DNA from: Bacteroidales bacterium
GTDB lineage: Bacteria; Bacteroidota; Bacteroidia; Bacteroidales; WCHB1-69
DNA: 37,672 bases
Direction: 5' to 3'
Assembly: GCA_016285085.1 (NCBI GenBank)
Contig: JAEEQA010000016.1
Coordinates: 1-37,672 of the forward strand
The translations under genes and the position numbers were made by a program. Positions 1 through 6,865 of this stretch are shown here, piece after piece. The notes under the pieces were generated by a model that searched no databases, was not told the origin of the DNA, and worked only from the letters and a program-made list of their open reading frames with translations. How positions within the stretch are numbered: the stretch's first letter is position 1; each line of letters starts with the position of its first letter.

Positions 1-53
1 AACGTGCCTTTCAACGGCAGCGGTAACAGAATATCGGCGAAATAGGTGATCAC
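1..53 (-). CDS. priA: Primosomal protein N' (PriA helicase), N-terminal fragment
   Basis: Only the first 17 or so codons lie inside the window; the gene runs off the left edge. Read on the minus strand from a GTG at 53-51, the translation is VITYFADILLPLPLKGTF, which matches the usual N-terminus of PriA (a short strand, then LPLPL and a Thr-Phe-Thr-Tyr segment). PriA is a 3'-to-5' DNA helicase that reloads the replisome at stalled forks. No ATG precedes the GTG in frame, so GTG is the chosen start. The gene lies downstream of waaA in the same direction, separated by a palindrome (103-124). The identification rests on a very short peptide and is an inference; the part of the gene outside the window would settle it. 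Confidence 0.62.
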   Translation of the reverse strand, partial: MITYFADILLPLPLKGT

Positions 54-102
54 GGCGGGGTTACAATTTTTATTACGACGGTTATAAATAAATCGTTGTG
101 TA

Positions 103-124
103 GAGACGCGGTGTACCGCGTCTC
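103..124. repeat. Palindromic element, GAGACGCG core, copy 1
   Basis: Arms GAGACGCGGT (103-112) and ACCGCGTCTC (115-124) are perfectly complementary around a 2-nt loop. The element starts 6 nt beyond the waaA stop codon on the minus strand. It shares the GAGACGCG/CGCGTCTC core with the palindromes at 13552-13581 and 24323-24358. There is no clear T-run after it, so it is not a textbook intrinsic terminator, although it could stabilise the 3' end of the waaA transcript. Confidence 0.8.
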
Positions 125-130
125 CATATT

Positions 131-1363
131 TCATAATTCCGGTAAATATTCAATGATTTTATCGCACGAACCGAGGTTTTCCGTCACGTATTCGGTGCAA
201 ATCTGGCAGGTTTTCTGGTAAAAATAGGGGTCGGTTTCAAACTGCGCCATGCGTTCGGTCATTTCGGCGGAGGTGCGGATGGAAAAGGCCCCGCCGCGCC
301 GTACCAACTCGATGGCCTCTTGGAATTTGGCGTATTCCGGTCCAAAGAAGAGCGGAATTCCGAAGACAGCGGCCTCCAAGGTGTTGTGCAGACCGGTGGC
401 AAAAGCCCCGCCGATCATCGCCACATCGGCGTAGCGGTACAGTTTGCTCAACAGGCCGATCGTGTCCACAATCAGGACATTGTACTCTGCCAAATTTTTT
501 CCTTCCATCTCGGAATAGCAGAGAACATTTTCTTTCCCAAAAAGATTTTTTATAGAATTAATGTGTTCTTTATCAATAACGTGCGGGGCAATCAGCAGTT
601 TGTAGTTGTTTTTGATACTTGGAAAAACTTCCGCCAAAACCTGTTCATCGGGTTGCCAGCTGCTGCCGGCCACGAGAAGCTTGCTTTCACCCTTGAAGTC
701 GGCGGCGAAAGAGAGTTCGGCTTGTTGCTGTGCGATGGCATAGACGCGGTCGAAGCGGGTGTCGCCCGTCACGGCCACACGGTCGATACCGATGCTGTTC
801 AGCAACTGTGCCGAGGTTTCGTTCTGCACGAAGAAGTGAGTGCAGTTCCGCAGCTGGCGGGCGAACCAGCGGCCGTAAGGTTTGAAAAAATACTGGGAGG
901 GACGGAAGATGGCCGACAGGTAAAAGAACGGTGTCTTGCTATCCGACAGCACTTTCATATAGTTGAACCAGTATTCATATTTCACGAAAAAGGCGGCTAC
1001 GGGTTTGACGGTGCGTATGAAACGGCGGGCGTTTCGGGGCGAGTCGGCGGGAAGGTAAGCCGCGATGTCGATGTCTTTGTCGTTCTTCTTCACCTCATAG
1101 CCCGAAGGGGAGAAAAAAGTGACGAGGAAGGTGCAGTCGCTATGGAGGGAACGCAACTTCTGAATCAGTGGTTTACCCTGTTCATATTCCCCCAGCGAAG
1201 CACAATGGAACCAGATAACTTTCTTGTTCTCGCAATTTTCCTCTAAAATTTGAAACGATTTTCTTCTACCACTCTGCAAAAATTTGGCTTTTTCATTGAA
1301 AAAGGAGGCAATGAAAATCCCGAAAGAGTAGAGGGAGATGAAAAGAGAGTAGAAGAACCTCAT
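131..1363 (-). CDS. waaA: 3-deoxy-D-manno-octulosonic acid (KDO) transferase
   Basis: A 410-residue membrane-anchored glycosyltransferase (GT30) that transfers KDO from CMP-KDO to lipid IVA, the first inner-core step of lipopolysaccharide assembly at the cytoplasmic face of the inner membrane. Residues 1-20 form a hydrophobic N-terminal anchor. The stretch WFHCASLGEYEQG (51-63) carries the conserved Ser-x-Gly-Glu; Glu59 is the likely catalytic base by analogy with the Aquifex enzyme. The C-terminal half holds the nucleotide-binding Rossmann fold, with GGAFATGLHNTLEAA and FGPEYAKFQEA, the family's usual donor-site motifs. Length is normal. It begins 21 nt after the stop of the barrel-protein gene and is probably cotranscribed with it, and with priA downstream. 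Bacteroidota members usually add a single KDO; the sequence alone does not show this. Confidence 0.95.
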   Translation of the reverse strand: MRFFYSLFISLYSFGIFIASFFNEKAKFLQSGRRKSFQILEENCENKKVIWFHCASLGEYEQGKPLIQKLRSLHSDCTFLVTFFSPSGYEVKKNDKDIDIAAYLPADSPRNARRFIRTVKPVAAFFVKYEYWFNYMKVLSDSKTPFFYLSAIFRPSQYFFKPYGRWFARQLRNCTHFFVQNETSAQLLNSIGIDRVAVTGDTRFDRVYAIAQQQAELSFAADFKGESKLLVAGSSWQPDEQVLAEVFPSIKNNYKLLIAPHVIDKEHINSIKNLFGKENVLCYSEMEGKNLAEYNVLIVDTIGLLSKLYRYADVAMIGGAFATGLHNTLEAAVFGIPLFFGPEYAKFQEAIELVRRGGAFSIRTSAEMTERMAQFETDPYFYQKTCQICTEYVTENLGSCDKIIEYLPEL

Positions 1364-1384
1364 ACCTTATTAATTTATAGGTTT

Positions 1385-2188
1385 TTAATAACGATAGAGG
1401 GTTTGGATTTTCCTTTTTTCGTAAATAGGAACCACCCATCCTACTTTGAGGCTGAGGAGGAGGCTGAATTTGGCTTTTTGTTCAGGTGGTCCCATCAGCA
1501 GGAACTGATAGTTACGGTTGGGCTTGGACCATATTTCGGTTACTTCAACGCCTGCATAAAAGCTTCTGACCCTGACTTTCCGCATGAACACATAACCGAC
1601 GAACTGACTGAGGCAGAATCCTCCCGCCCGCTGGTCATACCCTTTCTTATAGTCGCCCGACAACTGCGGAATCTCGTTTTGGTTGGTCTGGTCACCGATG
1701 GAGATGTTGACTTTATGGGAGAAATAGCCTCCGGTCAACTTCAGCCACAACCCGGAATTGCGCCATTTGTCAAACGGGATGATCTTGCCGACTCCAAGTC
1801 CGAGGGTCCAGTACCGGCCGTCAAAGTGGAGGGTGGCCTTCGTGCCGTTTCCGTCGATAACATCGCCGTTGGAGGTGAGCAAATCGGGACCGAGGATGTC
1901 CATCACATTCCTCACCTTGCCACCGAACATATAGCCAAATCCCATATCGATGGTCCAGTTGCTTGCAAGCTTATAGGTCAGGTTGACGTGGACTTGCGCA
2001 TTCATTTTGAAGGTTTCCTTCAGGGTGGCGAAGGGGAACTGCCACGCAAAGCCCGCACTGGCCCATACCATGCTGGTGGAGGTGTCGGCGGCATCGTATT
2101 TCAACTCAATGTCGGCATTCCGCTGGGCGTTCACTCCGGATGTAAGTACAACTATCAGTGTAACAAGTAGAAACGTGATTTTTTTCAT
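1385..2188 (-). CDS. Outer-membrane beta-barrel family protein
   Basis: I place the start at the ATG at 2188 (MKKITFLLVTLIVVLTSGVNAQ), which gives a clean signal peptide and a 267-residue product; an in-frame upstream ATG at 2254 would add 22 residues lacking signal character and overlap the preceding gene. After the signal peptide the protein alternates hydrophobic and polar residues with many aromatic residues (GFGYMFGG, RYWTLGLGVGKII, LWLKLTGGYF, FVGYVFMRKVRVRSFYAGVEV), as expected for an 8- to 10-strand outer-membrane barrel. The tail KFSLLLSLKVGWVVPIYEK resembles a final barrel strand followed by a short extension. There is no T9SS sorting domain. It sits between the C10 protease and waaA on the same strand. 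Substrate and partner are unknown. Confidence 0.7.
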   Translation of the reverse strand: MKKITFLLVTLIVVLTSGVNAQRNADIELKYDAADTSTSMVWASAGFAWQFPFATLKETFKMNAQVHVNLTYKLASNWTIDMGFGYMFGGKVRNVMDILGPDLLTSNGDVIDGNGTKATLHFDGRYWTLGLGVGKIIPFDKWRNSGLWLKLTGGYFSHKVNISIGDQTNQNEIPQLSGDYKKGYDQRAGGFCLSQFVGYVFMRKVRVRSFYAGVEVTEIWSKPNRNYQFLLMGPPEQKAKFSLLLSLKVGWVVPIYEKRKIQTLYRY

Positions 2189-2229
2189 ACGCAAAAAAGA
2201 GGTCAGTGCTACCGGTTTTTTACAAAATG

Positions 2230-4431
2230 TTATTGCTTGATTATTTTTTGGCAAGAGACACCTTCTTCGGTGGTGAGGCGCAGCAGATAGATGCCGGCCG
2301 GTAAAGTGGAGAGATTGAGTTTTTCCCCTGAATCCATACGATTTTTCTCCAGCACGCGCTTTCCGGCGACGGTGAAGAGTTCCACATTTTCGATGACAGG
2401 TGCATTGGCGGTGATCACCACGAAATCTGTCGCGGGATTGGGCCAGACGGTGCAGGAAGAGGCGTTAAGGTCGGTCACGCCGGTGTTGCTCCTCACGGTC
2501 ACAGTCACAGGATTGCTGTACCCGTAGTCGGTACCACAATAGTGCCAGCTGGATTCCCCGTTGCCCTTGTAGTAGAGAGCCAGTCTGTAGGTGCCTGCGG
2601 CGGCAGTGACGGTGCCGCTCATGGGGAAACTTTCCCAGTAAGACATGGACGGGAGAGCCTGGGACTGACTAACGGTTACCTCCTGGATAACCTGTACTTG
2701 TGTCGCATTGGTGGTTTCAAGCACCAGTTTGAAAGATCCGTAAAAACTATTGTCACCGACATTGGCCACAGCCGCACTGACGCTGACACTTTGTCCCTGC
2801 ACCAACGGGTTGGGCGATATGGTGAAGTCGCTGTACATCTGTATGTTGTAGGAGTTTGTAGAAGATCCTGTAACGGTCACGGTCACAGGGTTGTCGTAAC
2901 CGTAGTCGGTACCGCAATAGTGCCAAGTGGATTCGTTGCTGCCCATATAATAGAGGGCTAATTTGTAGGTGCCAGCGGAAGCGGTGACGGTGCCGCTCAT
3001 GGGCAGGTTCCCGTATGTCATGGAAGAGAACGCCTGGTTAACGGTTATTTCCTGGATAACCTGTACCTGTGTGGCATTCGCGGTTTCAAGCACCAGTTTG
3101 AAAGACCCGTAAAAATCAGCGTCACTGACATTGGCCACATCGGCACTGACGCTGACGCTTTGTCCCTGCACCAATGGATTGGGCGATATGGTGAAGTCGC
3201 TGTACATCTGTATATTATAGGCGGATTCTTCTCCTCCGCCACCGCCACCTCCGTTGTCCGGTTCTATGCCGAAGAGTGCGTGCTGGCCGTAGGAGAAGTC
3301 ATAGTTTCCGCCTCCGATGCCGCCGGGTGCAGGCGTCAGCGAGGTTACAACGAAGTAGCCGTCCGCATAGCCGCTCCAACCCCAATTGAAATGGAAATTG
3401 TTAGAAGCATCGTAGCCATCGCATACGAAAGCGTGACCTGAAGTGGGGTTTTCTTCATCATCATAGCCGCTGTAAACAATGGGGCGACTGCTGTTCAACT
3501 CCGTTTTCAGCTGATTGATCCACTGTGCGTCTGTGTAGGATTGTTTCACCTTGGTAGTAATGGAATTGGAGTACTTGAAATAGGTCTTGAGAGCTGTTTT
3601 GACACAAGGCTGGCTCGCGTATCCAAATTCGGAATAGTCGGATATGAAGGCACCCGATTCATTCGGGGTATATTTCATCTCAATGGACACACCGCAGTGA
3701 TACATCAGGGTGGCCACGGCATTACGGGCGGTGGAACTGGCACCATAGCCGTATGTGTCCAACATACTGGACCACTGGTACGTTGTGTTTCCGAAATTGG
3801 CAGATTGCGTACCATAGTTATAACCGTTGTTGTTGCTGGTATAGGAATGGGAACCTGTGCCTGTCGTGGGCCAGTTCCAGTATTTCATCACCTGGGCCAT
3901 TGCGGTGGCGGCGCAACCTGTGGGACAGCTGCTGGGACAAAGCCCATTATAGGGTGAACTTTGGTCCCATTGGGTGGAAAGCAGCGGGGATACCGCGGCA
4001 CGGCCGGGCTCCTCGGGCAAACGGTTGGCTTCCAGATTCTCCCATTGCTGCGACACCTCGGCGGCAGCTGATATACCCGAACGACGAATGGCAGCAATTT
4101 CATTTTCGTAGTGCCCTATCCACGAGCGCAGGTTTTGGGGCATCTGACCGGGGTCAAACGTATTTTCATCAGAATAGCCCAATACGGGAATCGCCACATC
4201 GTCCCCGGACAGGATGACGAACCCGGGGCCGTTCTGATTCTGGAAAATGTAAATGTTGGAATAGCCTGCTTCTGCGGCTACGTTGCGGAATTGAGCGGGT
4301 GCCCGGTGAGCGAACCGCAACGTCCAGAAATTTTGGGCGTATGCCTTCGCTTTCACAGAATCAACAGGAACAGACCATGCGTTACACATAACAAGTGCAA
4401 CAAAAGACATCCATAAAAAAAGTTTTTTCAT
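2230..4431 (-). CDS. Secreted C10 family cysteine protease (streptopain/PrtT type) with T9SS sorting domain
   Basis: A 733-residue secreted peptidase. Residues 1-20 are a signal peptide; about 21-140 form the inhibitory propeptide typical of family C10 (FVILSGDDVAIPVLGYS). The catalytic Cys is C173 in CPTGCAATAMAQVMKYW, the His is H333 in SGHAFVCDGY, and FHFNWGWSG (346-354) supplies the conserved Asn-Trp, all matching streptopain. A Gly-rich linker (394-400) leads to two almost identical Ig-like repeats (about 405-527 and 528-646). The C-terminus (about 655-733: VWPNPATDFVVI, LPAGIYLLRL, QKIIKQ) is a type A T9SS sorting signal. The protein should be exported by Sec, crossed through the outer membrane by T9SS and displayed at the surface or released. 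It is first in a minus-strand run with a TACCTTTG box upstream (4460-4467). The substrate is unknown; host or dietary protein degradation is an inference. Confidence 0.93.
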   Translation of the reverse strand: MKKLFLWMSFVALVMCNAWSVPVDSVKAKAYAQNFWTLRFAHRAPAQFRNVAAEAGYSNIYIFQNQNGPGFVILSGDDVAIPVLGYSDENTFDPGQMPQNLRSWIGHYENEIAAIRRSGISAAAEVSQQWENLEANRLPEEPGRAAVSPLLSTQWDQSSPYNGLCPSSCPTGCAATAMAQVMKYWNWPTTGTGSHSYTSNNNGYNYGTQSANFGNTTYQWSSMLDTYGYGASSTARNAVATLMYHCGVSIEMKYTPNESGAFISDYSEFGYASQPCVKTALKTYFKYSNSITTKVKQSYTDAQWINQLKTELNSSRPIVYSGYDDEENPTSGHAFVCDGYDASNNFHFNWGWSGYADGYFVVTSLTPAPGGIGGGNYDFSYGQHALFGIEPDNGGGGGGGEESAYNIQMYSDFTISPNPLVQGQSVSVSADVANVSDADFYGSFKLVLETANATQVQVIQEITVNQAFSSMTYGNLPMSGTVTASAGTYKLALYYMGSNESTWHYCGTDYGYDNPVTVTVTGSSTNSYNIQMYSDFTISPNPLVQGQSVSVSAAVANVGDNSFYGSFKLVLETTNATQVQVIQEVTVSQSQALPSMSYWESFPMSGTVTAAAGTYRLALYYKGNGESSWHYCGTDYGYSNPVTVTVRSNTGVTDLNASSCTVWPNPATDFVVITANAPVIENVELFTVAGKRVLEKNRMDSGEKLNLSTLPAGIYLLRLTTEEGVSCQKIIKQ
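2494..3219 (-). repeat. Tandem duplication encoding two Ig-like repeats
   Basis: Two adjacent units of about 369 and 357 nt (2851-3219 and 2494-2850) encode domains that both begin YNIQMYSDFTISPNPLVQGQ and both end in HYCGTDYGY followed by NPVTVTV. Near-identity at protein level and in long stretches of DNA points to a recent internal duplication, or to continuing gene conversion, within the C10 protease gene. Confidence 0.9.
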
Positions 4432-4459
4432 TTGATTATTTATGTTTCAAAAAAGCTGG

Positions 4460-4467
4460 CAAAGGTA
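4460..4467 (-). promoter_or_regulatory. Bacteroidota -7 box upstream of the C10 protease
   Basis: On the minus strand the sequence reads TACCTTTG, a match to TAnnTTTG, 29 nt before the protease ATG. No convincing -33 TTG was found at the ideal distance. Confidence 0.55.
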
Positions 4468-4570
4468 CAATATTTTAATGGAAGAAAGACGGGCTTTCTA
4501 TTATTTTTTCATACCCCCCAAACCGTCTGACTTTTTTCAATTTTCAACTCAAGCATTCGGGTTTTTAATG

Positions 4571-4578
4571 TATCTTTG
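4571..4578 (+). promoter_or_regulatory. Bacteroidota -7 box upstream of mscS
   Basis: TATCTTTG matches TAnnTTTG and lies 66 nt before the mscS ATG, giving an AT-rich leader of about 60 nt. The leader has no Shine-Dalgarno sequence, as is normal in this phylum. Confidence 0.6.
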
Positions 4579-4644
4579 CAGGCTTTAGCGCAATCATCTT
4601 AAAAGAAAATTTTATCTATTCAATAATCTAAAAATCAATTCATT

Positions 4645-5496
4645 ATGAATGAAGAAAACGCTATCAAAGAAGGAATGAATTTCCTTCAGGGTTTGAAGAC
4701 TTTTTTCAACGATGTCTTATTCAACAACATTCCGCGCATCCTCATTGCACTGGTAATCCTGTGGATCGGCTGGAAGCTCATCAAAGTTCTTACCAAATTC
4801 TTACAGAAGATTTTCACAAAACGGAATCTTGATGTCTCCTTGCAGTCGTTTTTGCAATCCCTCATCGGAATCACACTCAAGATATTGTTGATCATTACGG
4901 TAGCTGACATGATCGGCATCCAGATGACCTCGTTCATCGCTATCTTGGGTGCCGCCGGTTTGGCTGTAGGTATGGCATTGCAGGGCACGTTGCAGAACTT
5001 TGCCGGCGGTGTCATCATCCTGATACTGAAACCCTACAAGGTGGGTGATTTCATCGAACAGGGCGGTACCAGCGGTGTAGTGAAGGATATCCAGATTTTT
5101 AGCACCATTATCCAAACCGTTGACAACAAGACTATCATTGTACCCAATACGCAATTGGCCACGGGCACGCTGACCAACTACACCCGCGCCAGCAAACGCC
5201 GTGTGGACATCCCCGTCGGCATCGCTTACGGCTCCGACGTGGAACAGGCCCGCCGCGTGCTGCTCGACCTCGCCAACGCCCATCCGGACGTTTTCAAGGA
5301 AGGTGACGACGCACCCGCCGTTGTATGCACCGGCTTGGGCGCCAGCTCCGTTGACCTCCAGCTCCGCGTGTGGGTGGCCACCGATAACTACTGGCCCGTT
5401 TCCTCCAACCTCACCCAGGGTGTGTACGAGGCTTTGGGCAAAAACGGCATCGAAATTCCGTTCAACCAAGTGCAAGTTCATATAAACAAAGATTAA
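4645..5496 (+). CDS. mscS: Small-conductance mechanosensitive channel (MscS family)
   Basis: A 283-residue inner-membrane channel that opens on membrane tension and releases solutes during osmotic downshock. Three transmembrane helices are visible (about 30-48, 68-90 and 94-128). The pore helix TM3 has the Gly/Ala-rich packing pattern LGAAGLAVGMALQGTLQNFA, followed by GGVIILILKPYKVGDFIE, the family signature. The beta domain (about 130-180) and the C-terminal alpha/beta cage (about 185-283, with PVGIAYGSDVEQARRVL and LRVWV) are complete. Length is close to E. coli MscS (286). The pfk start codon lies 4 nt after the stop, so the two genes are probably cotranscribed. The first 600 nt are richer in A+T than the C-terminal part and pfk; I attach no function to that. 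Confidence 0.95.
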   Translation: MNEENAIKEGMNFLQGLKTFFNDVLFNNIPRILIALVILWIGWKLIKVLTKFLQKIFTKRNLDVSLQSFLQSLIGITLKILLIITVADMIGIQMTSFIAILGAAGLAVGMALQGTLQNFAGGVIILILKPYKVGDFIEQGGTSGVVKDIQIFSTIIQTVDNKTIIVPNTQLATGTLTNYTRASKRRVDIPVGIAYGSDVEQARRVLLDLANAHPDVFKEGDDAPAVVCTGLGASSVDLQLRVWVATDNYWPVSSNLTQGVYEALGKNGIEIPFNQVQVHINKD

Positions 5497-5500
5497 CGAT

Positions 5501-6613
5501 ATGGGAAAGAAGATATTAGTAGCCACCGGCGGCGGCGACTGCCCTGGCTTGAACGCCGTCATCCGCGGCATCGTGAAACGCGCCTCCCAAGAACCCGGCT
5601 GGGAAGTGTGGGGCTGCATCGAATCCTTCAACGGCCTGCTGAAGGACCAGATTGACATCCGGCGCCTGACCGACAACGACGTGGCCGGCATCCACGTGAT
5701 GGGCGGCACCATCATCAAGACCACCAACCGTGGCGGCCCATTCCACTTCCCCGTCAAGCAAGCCGACGGCAGCTGGGTGATGGAGGACCGCTCCGATCTG
5801 ATGAAAAAACGGTTCGACGAACTCGGCTTCGACGCCATCATCAACATCGGCGGTGACGGCTCGCAGCGCATCTCGCTCGGCCTCGCCCAGAAAGGATTCA
5901 ACGTGGTGGGCGTTCCCAAAACCATCGACAACGACCTCTCTTCCACCGACTTCACGTTCGGCTTCCAGACAGCGGTGGAGATTGCCACCGAGGCGTTCGA
6001 CAAGCTGGTGACGACGGCCTCGAGCCACAGCCGCATCTTCATCATGGAGGTGATGGGGCGCGATGCGGGCTGGATCGCCCTCAACACGGCCATTGCCGGC
6101 GGCGCGGAGGTGTGCATCATCCCCGAAATCCCGTACGACCCGCGCATCATCGCGGAGAAAATCGCCACCCGCTACCACGGCGACTACGGTTTCTGCAACA
6201 TCGTGATTGCCGAAGGCGCGAAGGCGCTGGACGGCAAGGTGACCGGCGTGGCCCCGACCGCCGCCGGCGACCGCCACATCAAGCTCGGCGGCGTGGGCGA
6301 AAAGCTGAAAGCCGAATTGGAAGCACTCGGCATCGAGCACGACATCCGTGTCACGGTGCTGGGGCACCTGCAGCGCGGCGGCACCCCCATCGCCTACGAC
6401 CGCGTGCTCGCCACCGAGTTCGGCGTACGTGCCGTGGAACTCATCAAGGAGGAAAAGTACGGCAACATGGTCGTTTACAACCATCCGAAAATCTCGTACG
6501 TTTCCCTTGAAAAGGCGCTTGAGGAGCCCAACTTCGTGAAACCGCCCACCAGCGACCTCGTCCGCACGGCCCGGGGCGTGGGGATCTCGTTTGGCGATGT
6601 TTTCCAAAGGTAA
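5501..6613 (+). CDS. pfkA: 6-phosphofructokinase (predicted ATP-dependent, group III type)
   Basis: A 370-residue cytosolic enzyme phosphorylating fructose 6-phosphate to the 1,6-bisphosphate. The N-terminus ATGGGDCPGLNAVIRG is the phosphate-binding loop of the mixed group of ATP/PPi kinases. GGDGS at 117-121 has Gly at the position of E. coli Gly104, which favours ATP; PPi enzymes have Asp there. PKTIDND at 139-145 has the catalytic Asp143 but Lys140 at the position of E. coli Gly124, a residue usually seen in PPi enzymes. The Gly/Lys pair is known from ATP-using actinobacterial enzymes, so ATP is the better prediction. EVMGRDAGWIAL and LGHLQRGGTP are the substrate-site motifs. It lies 4 nt behind mscS. 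Third codon positions are G/C-rich, which produces a long false antisense reading frame. Confidence 0.94.
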   Translation: MGKKILVATGGGDCPGLNAVIRGIVKRASQEPGWEVWGCIESFNGLLKDQIDIRRLTDNDVAGIHVMGGTIIKTTNRGGPFHFPVKQADGSWVMEDRSDLMKKRFDELGFDAIINIGGDGSQRISLGLAQKGFNVVGVPKTIDNDLSSTDFTFGFQTAVEIATEAFDKLVTTASSHSRIFIMEVMGRDAGWIALNTAIAGGAEVCIIPEIPYDPRIIAEKIATRYHGDYGFCNIVIAEGAKALDGKVTGVAPTAAGDRHIKLGGVGEKLKAELEALGIEHDIRVTVLGHLQRGGTPIAYDRVLATEFGVRAVELIKEEKYGNMVVYNHPKISYVSLEKALEEPNFVKPPTSDLVRTARGVGISFGDVFQR

Positions 6614-6865
6614 CGGGAAGGAGAGGACGGAAGGGAAAGATTATTGATAAAGTAGGAGGTAGGAAGTATAAAGTAATAGGTTGCCCTCGCACGACCACTC
6701 TTCATACCTATTACCTGTCACCTATTACCTTATTATCTTCTACGAAACTACCGATAGCCGCCATAATATGACACTCTACCAATTACCCCTTAAACTCCTT
6801 CACTTCTTAGTTTCTTAACTTCTTCACTCTAAACTTTAGACTTTTAACTTGATACCCCAATAGAT
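6614..6865. other. Intergenic region with low-complexity arms
   Basis: No gene is visible in these 252 nt. The left part is purine-rich (runs of GTAGGAGGTAGGAAG type), the centre is the conserved hairpin element 6673-6714, and the right part is pyrimidine-rich (repeats of ACTTCTTAGTTTCTTAACTT type, 6790-6850). No TAnnTTTG box was found before the PNGase-like gene, so its promoter is unassigned. Confidence 0.6.
6673..6714. repeat. Conserved-loop inverted repeat, short copy
   Basis: Arms GTAATAGGT (6673-6681) and ACCTATTAC (6706-6714) are perfectly complementary. The 24-nt loop shares GGTTGCCCTCGCACGA (6679-6694) and CTCTTCATA (6698-6706) with the second copy at 9275-9440, whose arms have a different sequence. 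Confidence 0.75.

Noticed and set aside
5516-6607. Long antisense open frame of 363 codons opposite pfkA
   Set aside because: It lies fully over a well-conserved phosphofructokinase gene, its translation is low-complexity (His/Val/Asp-rich), and it results from high G/C at third codon positions. The same applies to 7118-8644, 15908-17401, 28370-29266, 4801-6168 and 1250-2170.
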